DNA of 64,000 bases from JBEBVQ01 sp964527735 (GCA_964527735.1 CAZGPG010000007.1:62001-126000), one strand, 5' to 3'. Positions 45,650 to 54,260 are shown, numbered from the stretch's first letter. Translations and numbers: made by a program. The notes: a model not told the origin generated them from the sequence alone.

Positions 45650-45657
45650 TAATTTTG
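45650..45657 (+). promoter_or_regulatory. -7 element TAATTTTG before the DoxX gene
   Basis: An exact TAnnTTTG match that ends 4 nt before the ATG at 45662. No TTG was seen at the usual -33 spacing. It implies a leaderless transcript. Confidence 0.4.
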
Positions 45658-45661
45658 GCTA

Positions 45662-46075
45662 ATGAAAAAATTGCTTTCTACCAACCTCTCCATTGCGGGT
45701 ACAGGCTTTGCGTTGTTACTACTGCGCATCGTTGCCGGCGCAATGATGATTGCCGGACACGGATATCCCAAGATGCTGAATTTTCAGCAAATCGTACCGA
45801 AATTTATGAGCTTCATGGGACTTGGGCCGACGGTTTCTCTGAGTCTGGCCATTTTTGCCGAGTTCTTCTGTTCCCTTGCATTAATACTGGGATTGTTTAC
45901 GAGGTTTGCACTGATCCCCCTTATTATTACAGCGTTGGTGATCGTTTTCATTGCGGGTGGAGGCGATATCGTCGGTAAGGGAGAACTTGGATTTATGTAT
46001 CTGGCCGCATATGTTGTACTCTTTATTACCGGGCCGGGAAAGTTCAGTGTAGATGCGATGATTTCCCGGAAATAA
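45662..46075 (+). CDS. DoxX family membrane protein
   Basis: A 137-residue, four-helix membrane protein of the DoxX/SURF4 type: LLLRIVAGAMMIAGHGYPKM at the first helix, then SLAIFAEFFCSLALILGLFT, ALIPLIITALVIVFIAG and a final LAAYVVLFITG helix. DoxX-like proteins are linked to quinol oxidase subunits in archaea and to oxidative stress complexes in mycobacteria; most bacterial members have no assigned role. There is an internal Met at residue 28 before the conserved stretch. It lies between the giant gene and the DUF2911 gene, with 118 nt to the latter. Confidence 0.87.
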   Translation: MKKLLSTNLSIAGTGFALLLLRIVAGAMMIAGHGYPKMLNFQQIVPKFMSFMGLGPTVSLSLAIFAEFFCSLALILGLFTRFALIPLIITALVIVFIAGGGDIVGKGELGFMYLAAYVVLFITGPGKFSVDAMISRK

Positions 46076-46193
46076 GCTGTGTGGGAAGGCAGGTTTAAAA
46101 TCCTGTATTAAGGATATAGGCTTTTCTTAACAAATGCATGACACAATCGGGGTTAGTTTTACAGCAATATTTTTAATCAAAACAAAATTGATC

Positions 46194-46706
46194 ATGAAAA
46201 AAATTGCTGCATTTTGTACGATGTTCCTGGCAGTTGCTGTGATGGCAACAGCGCAGGATGCTAAAAAGGAAGCGCCGAAAAGTCCGCGCGTAACTGCAAA
46301 GAATGAATTTGCGGAAATCTCTTACGGACAGCCTTCAAAGCGCGACCGTGCTATTTTCGGCGGGCTGGTACCCTATGGTGAAGTTTGGCGCACCGGCGCT
46401 AATATGTCGACCGACCTGGAAGTGAAAAGCGATGTGCTCTTCGGCGGTAAGGAGCTGAAGAAAGGCACTTATGCCGTATTCACTATTCCCGGAGAGAACG
46501 AATGGACGATCATCCTGAACAGTAAGCCTGCTCAGCGCGGTGCTGCTGAATACGAAAAGAATAAGGATAAGAATGTGCTGGAAGTAAAAGCTCCGGTAGA
46601 AAAATCCGCGTCCGTACAGGAAAACTTTACCATCTCTTTTCAACCGGGTAATCTTGTATTCAACTGGGATGATGTGATTGTAAAGGTTCCGTTGGCAAAA
46701 AAATAA
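46194..46706 (+). CDS. DUF2911 domain secreted protein
   Basis: A 170-residue exported protein. The ATG at 46194 is chosen because it gives a clean signal peptide (MKKIAAFCTMFLAVAVMATA); the longer frame adds 20 residues before it. The DUF2911 core shows ISYGQPSKRDRAIFGGLVPY, VWRTGANMSTDLEVKSDVLF, KGTYAVFTIPGENEWTIILN and a final FNWDDVIVKVPL strand. The family is abundant in Bacteroidota and unassigned. It is followed by an imperfect inverted repeat and a MITE-like element. Confidence 0.87.
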   Translation: MKKIAAFCTMFLAVAVMATAQDAKKEAPKSPRVTAKNEFAEISYGQPSKRDRAIFGGLVPYGEVWRTGANMSTDLEVKSDVLFGGKELKKGTYAVFTIPGENEWTIILNSKPAQRGAAEYEKNKDKNVLEVKAPVEKSASVQENFTISFQPGNLVFNWDDVIVKVPLAKK

Positions 46707-46722
46707 AGTGTGTTTTTGATGT

Positions 46723-46793
46723 AGTAATGGCTTCAACGAGCTCAGCCACCGGGTATGAAAAGCGCGGTGGCTGGGCCTGTCGAAGCCATTACT
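46723..46793. repeat. Inverted repeat, CTTCGGCAGG family copy 2 (diverged)
   Basis: Arms read AGTAATGGCTTC then CTCAGCCACCG, and CGGTGGCTGGGCCTGTC then GAAGCCATTACT, complementary with a few mismatches. It lies 16 nt after the DUF2911 stop. It shares the CTCAGCCACCG core with 12181-12233. Confidence 0.75.
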
Positions 46794-46806
46794 ATAGTGT
46801 AACTAT

Positions 46807-47152
46807 GAGGTTGTCTCAAAAGTACGTCATTGCGAATGTAGTGAAGCAATCTCTGTCTATAGTTGTCAAATAGTCAATGAGATTGCTTCGGTCGTACCTC
46901 CCTACCATTGACGTATTTCATAAGTTGCTCGTTATCAAACACCCCTCTCTATCTCCCCTGAATGGGAGACGATCACATCGTTGTCGCCGATATGCTTCGT
47001 TAGCACGACGTAGTGATCGTCCTTCCTCGAGGAGGGAATGAGGGAGGTGTTCGCTACTACGGAGCCATTATGCGACTCCGTCATTTTTATTATTGTTTGG
47101 GGCACCCAAATGAAAACTCGCAATGACGACGTTGACCTTTTGAGACAACCTC
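46807..47152. mobile_element. 346-bp MITE-like element with 16-bp terminal inverted repeats
   Basis: The ends are GAGGTTGTCTCAAAAG and its exact complement at 47137-47152. Inside are a CGTCATTGCGAATG stretch and its inverse, and a second complementary pair (near 46938-46985 and 46990-47050), so much of the element can fold on itself. It has no convincing reading frame. Target-site duplications are not obvious. The rest of the 525-nt gap between 46706 and 47232 is the repeat above and short spacers. Confidence 0.75.
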
Positions 47153-47231
47153 TTTATCTGTGTTCCCGGATGCGCCGGCGAAACATCCGGGAAAGCGGTT
47201 GTCCCAGCGGTAATTGCCTGATTAAACCGGA

Positions 47232-47870
47232 TTATTCAATTAACCCCAGCGTAATCGCTTTCTTGATCAGCCCTGCCGTATTTTTTACATCCAGTTTCAA
47301 TAAAATGCTATTGCGGTGGTGGTCGATCGTGCGTTTGCTGAGGAAGAGCATTTCCGCGATCTCGCGGCTGGTGTGATTCGCAGCGATCAGTTGCAGCACT
47401 TCTTTTTCCCGTTGGGTAAGCAGTGGCGTTTCGGAGTTTTTATGTCCGGAGCTTAAGGTATGCTGCATTACCTGCTCCCGCAGCCTGGCTTCAAGAAATT
47501 GGTTCCCGTCATATACTGTATGGATTGCTTCAAGTAACACATCTTCACGCGCAGTTTTCAGTACATACCCCATAACGCCGGCCTGGAACATGCTTTTAAT
47601 AAAATAAACATTCTCAAGGTTAGTCAGAGCAATAATCTTAATGTCCGGATATTTTCTGGAGATGATCTTGGCCAGTTCGTCGCCCTGTTTACCGGGCATC
47701 TGTATATCGAGCAGCAGCACGTCGGGGACATTTTTGGTTAAGCCTTCCAGCAATTCCGATCCGTTTGCATACACATTGATCACTTTCATTGTTTTACTGT
47801 CCCGCAGCACATTCTGTAAACCGTTCAGCACGAGCGGGTGATCATCTGCAATCGCTATTGTTATAGCCAT
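47232..47870 (-). CDS. NarL/FixJ-family response regulator (module B)
   Basis: A 212-residue two-component regulator of the same length and architecture as the one at 29306-29944. The receiver has ADDHPLVLNGLQNVL, the phospho-acceptor in VLLLDIQMPGKQGDE and the switch Lys in YVLKTARED. The LuxR-type HTH has LTQREKEVLQLIAANHTSRE and MLFLSKRTIDHHRNSIL. It is only 16 nt downstream of its kinase gene, so the two form one operon. Target genes are not shown by the sequence, though the divergent T9SS gene is the obvious candidate. Confidence 0.92.
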   Translation of the reverse strand: MAITIAIADDHPLVLNGLQNVLRDSKTMKVINVYANGSELLEGLTKNVPDVLLLDIQMPGKQGDELAKIISRKYPDIKIIALTNLENVYFIKSMFQAGVMGYVLKTAREDVLLEAIHTVYDGNQFLEARLREQVMQHTLSSGHKNSETPLLTQREKEVLQLIAANHTSREIAEMLFLSKRTIDHHRNSILLKLDVKNTAGLIKKAITLGLIE

Positions 47871-47886
47871 TTTTACAAGTTGTCGA

Positions 47887-49944
47887 TTAATACGTTTGGC
47901 GCTGTAAAATAGCTTTTTTCGAGGAATGTTCTTCCCCGGGCAGACTGATTTCGATATATACCGAGGTTCCTTGTCCGGGTTTTGATTTCATCGAAAGCGT
48001 ACCGTTCATGTTTTGTATCCGGTTCTGCAGATTCATCAGGCCCGCGCCATTACCCCGTTGATCCGTGTTGAAGCCCTGCCCGTTGTCTTCTACCGTGATG
48101 CTCAGAACGGGAGGATGCATAATGATCTGCATGAGGACTTGCGTGGCATCTGCGTGCTTCACCACATTATGGATCAGTTCCTGAACGATGCGGTATACGG
48201 ACAGGCGGTATTCATCGGTAAGCAGCTCGAAGCTGCCGTAGGCCTGCACATCAATATGCAGTTCGCGGTTTTGCCCTATGTGCCGGCAGAAATGCCGGAT
48301 GGCTTCCGGGAGGTTGTGATGCAGCAGGATCTCCGGCATCATGTTGTGTGCCGTTTTCCGGATCTCATTGCCAATATCGTCCAGGATCTCTCTCAGCTTA
48401 TTGTAGGCATCAGATTCCGTAACATCATTGTGGTCCTGCTTAAGCACGGCTGCATTCAATTGTGCGGCGGCAATAAGCCCCCCGATACCATCGTGCAATT
48501 CTCTTGCGATGCGGTTACGTTCATTTTCCTCTCCTTCCATCATGGCTTTGAGGCGCCCGATCTCCTGCTGTTGTTTAAGGTTGGATAGCTGCTCATCCAG
48601 CAAGCGTCTTCTGGTCCGGTGACGACTGTATAATCCGACGGACAGCAACAGGATAATCAGTGCAGCGGAAACCGCAGTGGTGATCCAGAAGTTTTTTCGT
48701 TGCAGATCTCTTTCCTGGCTGGTGATGAGCAGTTGTTTCCTGATAAGTTCTTTATCTTTTTCTGCCGTCCGGAATTTTACTTCTATCTGGTTGACATTAT
48801 TTATAATCTCTCTTCCGGATATGCTGTCGTTTAGGGAAATGTAAGCCTGGGTGAGTTTGTATGCCTTTTCATAGTTGCCGGTTGCAGCATACAATCGGGC
48901 CAGGCTCCAATGAGTCTCCCGTATGATGAGCGGTTGCTGCAGCACCATAGCTCTGCTCCTGGTTTGCAGCAACACTTTTTCCGCTTCTTTGTAACGTTTG
49001 AGTTGCATGTACGCTGCTCCCAGTGTGGCCGCAGTACTGTTCATATACGAGAGGTCAATCTGGTCGTCACGGCTGATGCTGTCTGCTTTTTCGAGACAGA
49101 TGAGCGCCTGCCCGGGCATGTTCTTTTCGAGCAAGGCAATACCCAAATTTGTGTAGGCCAGATATATTACTTCAGGCAATTTGTGTGCGCGACCGATAGC
49201 GAGGGCTTTTTCAAAATACCGGATGCTGCTGTCCCACTGCTTTACATTATTGTATGTAATGCCGGTATTAATAATCACATTACTGAGTACATAATAATTA
49301 TTCTTTTTCCTTGCACCGGTTTCGGCTTTATTCAGATAATAGCGGCTTTGATCTGGTGGACGGCCCATTTGAATCAGTATAGCTGCCAGATTGGAATATG
49401 CATAGTCCATGTCCACATCAGGAAAATAATTTTCGGCGAGCAGGATGCCCTGGTAGTACGCCATGGCCGCTTTAGAGAGGTCTCCCCGGATATGATATAG
49501 CCGGCCCAGGTTGTTGCAGATTACAGGCAGTAGTTTTTGTGTCCGGCCATCGTTCATGCAATAGGGTATCGCTTCCCTGTATGTTGATTCTGCTTCTGTA
49601 TATAAAGATTTTGCCGTGTAGGCATTCCCCAGCTGATACAATGAAGAGGCTATGCCGTACGGGAAGGACAATGATTTGCTGGCTGCCAGCGTTTCGTGCA
49701 TGAAGTTGAAAGCACTGTCCGGCTGTTTTTTGCCGAGATTGGTCCCGGCCGCGTAGGTTACCGCCCGTGCGATTCTTGCCGTATCCCAGGGAATATGGAT
49801 ATCTGTCAGGATATCATTCTGTTCCGGGAATATGGTATGGGTCTGTGCCTGTGTCAGCACCATACTCCCCGACATGAGTATGGTCAGTCCGGCCCGCCGT
49901 ATCAGCAGACCGATCTTATTACTCTGCCTGTTGTATATTTTCAT
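47887..49944 (-). CDS. TPR-containing sensor histidine kinase (module B)
   Basis: A 685-residue kinase starting MKIYNRQSNKIGLL. An alternative Met ten residues upstream is possible. It has a signal or anchor at about residues 15-35, TPR-like helices across about 60-370 (GIASSLYQLGNAYTAKSLYT, AYKLTQAYISLNDS), one membrane helix (ITTAVSAALIILLLSVGLY), and a HisKA_3 domain with RNRIARELHDGIGGLI. The ATPase domain carries NVVKHAD and VEDNGQGFNTD boxes. It is paralogous to the kinase at 30096-32099 and upstream of its regulator by 16 nt. Confidence 0.9.
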   Translation of the reverse strand: MKIYNRQSNKIGLLIRRAGLTILMSGSMVLTQAQTHTIFPEQNDILTDIHIPWDTARIARAVTYAAGTNLGKKQPDSAFNFMHETLAASKSLSFPYGIASSLYQLGNAYTAKSLYTEAESTYREAIPYCMNDGRTQKLLPVICNNLGRLYHIRGDLSKAAMAYYQGILLAENYFPDVDMDYAYSNLAAILIQMGRPPDQSRYYLNKAETGARKKNNYYVLSNVIINTGITYNNVKQWDSSIRYFEKALAIGRAHKLPEVIYLAYTNLGIALLEKNMPGQALICLEKADSISRDDQIDLSYMNSTAATLGAAYMQLKRYKEAEKVLLQTRSRAMVLQQPLIIRETHWSLARLYAATGNYEKAYKLTQAYISLNDSISGREIINNVNQIEVKFRTAEKDKELIRKQLLITSQERDLQRKNFWITTAVSAALIILLLSVGLYSRHRTRRRLLDEQLSNLKQQQEIGRLKAMMEGEENERNRIARELHDGIGGLIAAAQLNAAVLKQDHNDVTESDAYNKLREILDDIGNEIRKTAHNMMPEILLHHNLPEAIRHFCRHIGQNRELHIDVQAYGSFELLTDEYRLSVYRIVQELIHNVVKHADATQVLMQIIMHPPVLSITVEDNGQGFNTDQRGNGAGLMNLQNRIQNMNGTLSMKSKPGQGTSVYIEISLPGEEHSSKKAILQRQTY

Positions 49945-50069
49945 TATTATCAAAAGGTACTGAATTGCTGTCAATAAAATTAAGTATGCTTTATTCCAAT
50001 AAAGTTAGGTATAAATGCCTAAATTGATATTCCGGTATTAGTGCCGATACAGAGCTTATTTGTGGGGGA

Positions 50070-50077
50070 TAACTTTG
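50070..50077 (+). promoter_or_regulatory. -7 element TAACTTTG for the Kelch-like T9SS gene
   Basis: A perfect TAnnTTTG match upstream of the ATG at 50170, giving a leader of about 85 nt. It argues against an in-frame start at 50041, which would lie upstream of transcription. The -33 TTG is not clear. Confidence 0.45.
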
Positions 50078-50169
50078 TACTTGCCCTTTTGATATTGCAT
50101 TGTCAGAACGGATGGACTCATTGTCTGATAACCACCTTTCTATCTTTTAAACAATTAAAACAGGTAAGT

Positions 50170-52326
50170 ATGAACAAAAAATTCTTTAATGCTCTTGCTC
50201 TTTTGATGCTTCTGGTCTTACCGGGCTACGCACAATATGTGGCGCCCGGCTCCTGGGGCTGGGTAGACGGAAGTGACACAACTCAAAAAAGAGGAGTGTA
50301 CCGCACTATGGGTGTCGCAAACCCGGTAAGCGATCCGGGGGGGCGTGAAGGTGGTGCGACCTGGACAGATTCTGCAGGCAACTTCTGGGTATACGGAGGC
50401 TGGTCGTATGCTACCAGTACGGTTATCGCGTCGGTAGTTAACGACCTGTGGAAATATGATCCGGTAGCAGGCGACTGGACCTGGGTACGGGGAGATACCG
50501 TGACGAATAGGACAGGAATTTATGGTGTGAAAGGAACGCCCGCTCCGGCTAACCAGCCCGGCGCCCGGCAGCGTTTCCCGCATTGGACAGATACCAATGG
50601 CGATTTTTGGCTTTTTGGAGGGTATGGTATGGGCGCAAGTACACCGCTCGGTAATCTGAATGATCTTTGGAAATACACGGTGGCTACCGGTGAGTGGACT
50701 TACGTTAGCGGAGGAACGACACGAAATATAAACGGCATCTATGGTACGAAGAGAGTATCTGCTTGGACCAACATGCCCGGTGGTCGGGATGGTGCTGCCG
50801 GATGGTGCGATAAGCAGGGTAATTTCTGGATATTCGGCGGTATCGGCAAATATGCCAATGCGCCGGCAGGTACTAATGTCTGGCATCTGAACGATATGTG
50901 GAAGTTTGATCCGGTAAGTGAAGAGTGGACGTGGGTGGCAGGCTCTGACACTGCAGACCGGCGGAGCACATCCGGCCCGCAGGGTACAGCAGACACTGCC
51001 AACACCCCCGGAGCCAGAAGGTATGCAACTACATGGACCGACAGCGCCGGCAATCTGTGGTTGTTCGGCGGACAACGGGGATTCGGCACTGCTACAACGG
51101 TATACAAGTACAATGATCTCTGGAAGTTTGATCCCGTAAACGAGGCATGGACCTGGGTCAGCGGTGATACCATGGCAACACATAATGACGGAAGCGAGGG
51201 AGGACATAGTGTATATGGTACGCTGCTTGTCGCAGACACTAATAATCATCCCGGCGCACGGTCAGGAGCGGTAGGATACCCCGGGCCTGACGGCTATTTC
51301 TGGCTGTTTGGCGGTAGTGGAGCAGGTTCCAGCGGAACCGGTGGTTATCTTAATGATCTCTGGTTATACAACTATGTAACAAATGAATGGACGTGGGTGC
51401 ATGGAGATTCTACGCCGGCGGCTGCCCAGCATGGTAATTACGGTACATTGGGTGTCAGTGATCCGGCTAATACACCCGCAGGCAGGTATTTCGGACATGG
51501 GAAATGGGTGACTCCCGATGGGGATCTTTGGTTATATGGGGGGCACGGCAGAGCCAGAAATGCTTCCGGACAGGGCTATATGAACGATATGTGGAGATTC
51601 AGCACCTGTTTTATATTGGGAACCGGCAGTGATATCAGTGGCAACGACACCATATGCCGGGAGACTGTGCAGACGTATTCCATCCCATCCATTACCAATG
51701 CAGAATCCTACACCTGGGAAATACCGGCTGACTGGACCGGTAGCAGCACCACCAACACTATTACGGTTACTGCAGGCACTACTGGCGGCACAATCAGCGT
51801 CCGGGCCACTAACTACTGTGATAGCGGCGATGTCCGCACGTTGGATGTGTTCATACCGCCTGCCAATCAGGTGATGATTGAGGTAGACAGCTATACACTC
51901 GCTACCTCCAGGGCTTTTGTCACTTATCAGTGGTATCTGAACGGAGACTCCATACCAGGCGCTACCGATTCTTTCCTGGTGGTCGACCAAAATGGCGACT
52001 ACGTGGTAGCTGTAACAGATATCTACGGATGCGGCGATTCTTCACGGGTGTATATTGTAAACAATGTAAGCGTCCCGGCTGTTGACGGAAATGAGGCCCG
52101 GGTATCTGTATATCCAAATCCTGCCCGTGCAGCTGTGTATGTCCGCACTACAACTCCTGCGGCAGTAGTGCTGCGGAGCCTGGATGGCCGGACGGTGCTC
52201 CGTCAATCGTCAGCCGGCACTGTAGACATCAGTGGTCTGGCTGCGGGTGTGTACCTGATACAGGTGACCGGCAGCGATGGTCGTCTGCTGCATATGGAGA
52301 AACTGGTGAAAACAAGTGGATGGTAA
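50170..52326 (+). CDS. T9SS-exported six-bladed Kelch-like beta-propeller protein (module B)
   Basis: A 718-residue secreted protein. The signal MNKKFFNALALLMLLVLPGY is cut near AQ. Six Kelch-like blades (about residues 30-480) each have PGAR, TWTDSAGNLWLFGG, LNDLWKFDP and WTWVSGD elements. The WGWVDGSDT strand just after the signal matches the last strand of a blade, so the N-terminus probably closes the ring. Then come a PKD/Ig-like module (DTICRETVQTYSIPS; TYQWYLNGDSIPGAT) and a type A T9SS domain (SVYPNPARAAVYV, DISGLAAGVYLIQV). The C-terminal third is paralogous to that of the SBBP protein at 32309. Confidence 0.88.
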   Translation: MNKKFFNALALLMLLVLPGYAQYVAPGSWGWVDGSDTTQKRGVYRTMGVANPVSDPGGREGGATWTDSAGNFWVYGGWSYATSTVIASVVNDLWKYDPVAGDWTWVRGDTVTNRTGIYGVKGTPAPANQPGARQRFPHWTDTNGDFWLFGGYGMGASTPLGNLNDLWKYTVATGEWTYVSGGTTRNINGIYGTKRVSAWTNMPGGRDGAAGWCDKQGNFWIFGGIGKYANAPAGTNVWHLNDMWKFDPVSEEWTWVAGSDTADRRSTSGPQGTADTANTPGARRYATTWTDSAGNLWLFGGQRGFGTATTVYKYNDLWKFDPVNEAWTWVSGDTMATHNDGSEGGHSVYGTLLVADTNNHPGARSGAVGYPGPDGYFWLFGGSGAGSSGTGGYLNDLWLYNYVTNEWTWVHGDSTPAAAQHGNYGTLGVSDPANTPAGRYFGHGKWVTPDGDLWLYGGHGRARNASGQGYMNDMWRFSTCFILGTGSDISGNDTICRETVQTYSIPSITNAESYTWEIPADWTGSSTTNTITVTAGTTGGTISVRATNYCDSGDVRTLDVFIPPANQVMIEVDSYTLATSRAFVTYQWYLNGDSIPGATDSFLVVDQNGDYVVAVTDIYGCGDSSRVYIVNNVSVPAVDGNEARVSVYPNPARAAVYVRTTTPAAVVLRSLDGRTVLRQSSAGTVDISGLAAGVYLIQVTGSDGRLLHMEKLVKTSGW

Positions 52327-52342
52327 CAGATTGAAGTATATT

Positions 52343-52375
52343 AAAAAGGCTGACTGTTTTCCAGTCAGCCTTTTT
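52343..52375. terminator. Bidirectional terminator between the Kelch gene and mdh
   Basis: A perfect 13-bp stem, AAAAAGGCTGACT and its complement, with a 7-nt loop; both flanks are A/T tracts, so it can work in both directions. It lies between the convergent stops at 52326 and 52396. Confidence 0.8.
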
Positions 52376-52395
52376 TGTATGTTAACGGGTAATGA

Positions 52396-53331
52396 TTATG
52401 CAACCAGTGTATCCAATACGCTGTTCATATTACGCACCGATTCTGCTGATTTGTTGAATGCAGCCTGCTCTTCTTCGTTCAGTTTATAGTCAATGATCTT
52501 TTCCCAGCCATTGCTGCCGATGACAACCGGCACGCCGAGGCAGATATCATTTTGTCCGTATTCACCATCGAGCGCTACGCAGCATGGGAATACTTTCTTC
52601 TGATTGCGGATAATGCTTTCCACGAGGGCTGCGCCTGCAGCGCCGGGAGCATACCATGCAGACGTGCCGAGCAATTTAGTTAAAGTAGCGCCACCCACCA
52701 TAGTGTCTGCTGCTATCTGTTTCAATTGTTCTTCAGAAAGAAAATTACTTACCGGCGTGCCGTTCAGCGTAGCCAGCCTTGTCAGCGGGATCATGGTTGT
52801 ATCGCCGTGACCGCCGACTACCGTAGCGTGGAGATCGTTGGCCGAGCAGTTCAGCGCCTGCTGCAGATAGCATTTGAAGCGTGCGCTGTCGAGGATGCCC
52901 CCCATGCCGATGATCCGGTTTTTTGGCAGTCCGGTAGCTTTCAGCGTCAGGTAGGTCATGGTATCCATCGGGTTGGAGATGATCACCAGGATGGTATCGG
53001 GAGAATATTCCAGCAGGCTTTTCGCTACCGTTTCCACGATCTTGGCATTGGTGCCGATCAGCTCTTCACGCGTCATACCAGGCTTACGGGGCAAGCCGGA
53101 TGTAATAACGCATACATCGGAGTTGGCAGTTTTGCTATAATCGTTGGTGACGCCGGTAACACGCGTATCAAATCCCAGCAGGGATGAAGTCTGCATAATG
53201 TCGAGCGCCTTGCCTTCGGCAAACCCTTCTTTGATGTCAAGTAAAACAAGTTCTTCGGCCAGTTCCCTGCGGGCAATGTTGTCGGCACAGGTGGCGCCTA
53301 CTGCTCCGGCGCCCACTACGGTTATTTTCAT
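52396..53331 (-). CDS. mdh: Malate dehydrogenase
   Basis: A 311-residue NAD-dependent enzyme of the LDH-like MDH type, oxidising malate to oxaloacetate in the TCA cycle. It has the Rossmann glycines in VVGAGAVGATCADNI with an Asp (LLDI) selecting NAD, the substrate arginines in SGLPRKPGMTREEL, and the catalytic His in VGGHGDTTMIP. Normal length. It is monocistronic, with a TAnnTTTG box about 45 nt upstream and a shared terminator downstream. Confidence 0.95.
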   Translation of the reverse strand: MKITVVGAGAVGATCADNIARRELAEELVLLDIKEGFAEGKALDIMQTSSLLGFDTRVTGVTNDYSKTANSDVCVITSGLPRKPGMTREELIGTNAKIVETVAKSLLEYSPDTILVIISNPMDTMTYLTLKATGLPKNRIIGMGGILDSARFKCYLQQALNCSANDLHATVVGGHGDTTMIPLTRLATLNGTPVSNFLSEEQLKQIAADTMVGGATLTKLLGTSAWYAPGAAGAALVESIIRNQKKVFPCCVALDGEYGQNDICLGVPVVIGSNGWEKIIDYKLNEEEQAAFNKSAESVRNMNSVLDTLVA

Positions 53332-53376
53332 GATTTATATAATGTGGTATTTTGGTGTGAAAAAATAAAATATCCG

Positions 53377-53384
53377 CAAAGTTA
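53377..53384 (-). promoter_or_regulatory. -7 element TAACTTTG for mdh
   Basis: An exact TAnnTTTG match on the minus strand, 45 nt before the mdh ATG. A CAA (TTG) near 53395 is too close for -33, so only the -7 box supports this. Confidence 0.35.
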
Positions 53385-53412
53385 GTTAATTAGCCAATTA
53401 GCTGATTATCCG
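53381..53412. repeat. TTAGCTAA-type AT-rich intergenic repeat
   Basis: GTTAGTTAATTAGCCAATTA followed by GCTGATTATCC, similar to 29261-29300 and 39900-39928. It overlaps the mdh -7 box and lies in the 134-nt space upstream of mdh. Confidence 0.45.
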
Positions 53413-53465
53413 TTTTGCCAGTGACCTGATGAATCTCCCGAAATAAACATTATCTGACCGGCTAC

Positions 53466-54125
53466 TTAAATGTCACCCAGAGGGATGCGGCCTGCACCTG
53501 CATAATAGCGCTTCCAGTAGCTGCTGTTCAGGTCGCTGATCATAACGCCGCTGCTGCGCGATGCATGTACAAAACGGTCGTTGGTAAGGTAGATGCCCAC
53601 ATGCGAAATACGCTTGCTCCGGATCCGGAAGAAGACAAGATCGCCTTCCTGCAATTCTTTCTTGTCTTGTATGATTTTGCAGAGGGTAAATTGCCCGCGG
53701 GCAGTCCTTACCAGATCAACACAATACACCTGCTCATAGAGGCGCTGTACAAATGCAGAGCAGTCGATGCCATTGGTGTCGTTACCACCCAGCCGGTAAC
53801 GTACGCCCATCCAGTCGTCAATGAAGTCGTAGAGAGAAATGTTGGTCAGTGCCTGCGGTGTCACGTCCATCATTTCTCCGTATTTGATCTGAAGCGCATT
53901 AGTTTCGGATGGGTTGTACTTTTCTGTTGGCTTTTTTCTTAGCTGCTTACTGAGCGTCAGGCAATTATTGTTGTCGTTGAGCTGGATACTGTCAATAAAG
54001 TGCGGAGCAGGTGAAGGGCCCGTATGTGTACGGGAAGCGGTGGTTATCTGGTTTGTGTGGCAACCTGAAAAAAACAAGATTGCTACGGACAGATATATGA
54101 ATATAAGCCTATGTTTCCTATTCAT
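53466..54125 (-). CDS. NlpC/P60 family cysteine peptidase lipoprotein
   Basis: A 219-residue exported cell-wall hydrolase. It has a lipoprotein signal (MNRKHRLIFIYLSVAILFFS followed by GC). The catalytic Cys is in GNDTNGIDCSAFVQRLYEQV and the catalytic His in RISHVGIYLTNDRFVHASRS. A polar region (about 45-100) precedes the C-terminal peptidase domain, which starts at about residue 105. The family cuts peptide cross-bridges of peptidoglycan. It is divergent from ku and encoded downstream of no obvious operon partner. Confidence 0.9.
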   Translation of the reverse strand: MNRKHRLIFIYLSVAILFFSGCHTNQITTASRTHTGPSPAPHFIDSIQLNDNNNCLTLSKQLRKKPTEKYNPSETNALQIKYGEMMDVTPQALTNISLYDFIDDWMGVRYRLGGNDTNGIDCSAFVQRLYEQVYCVDLVRTARGQFTLCKIIQDKKELQEGDLVFFRIRSKRISHVGIYLTNDRFVHASRSSGVMISDLNSSYWKRYYAGAGRIPLGDI

Positions 54126-54260
54126 CTGCGCAAATTTAAAAAAAATACCTTGCTTTTCAGGAATCTGATTAAAATCATTATTGCCCGGATGTTCTGTCTT
54201 ATTCTCATATTGCCCGGCATTGGCATGTTTTTTATCCGCATTACCGGTAAACCATTATGT

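Noticed and set aside
47038..47376. 112-codon plus-strand ORF running from the MITE-like element into the regulator
   Set aside because: It crosses the element's terminal repeat and then lies antisense to the response regulator.
50218..51249. 343-codon minus-strand ORF
   Set aside because: Antisense to the Kelch-like repeats; its regularity only mirrors the repeats of the real gene.
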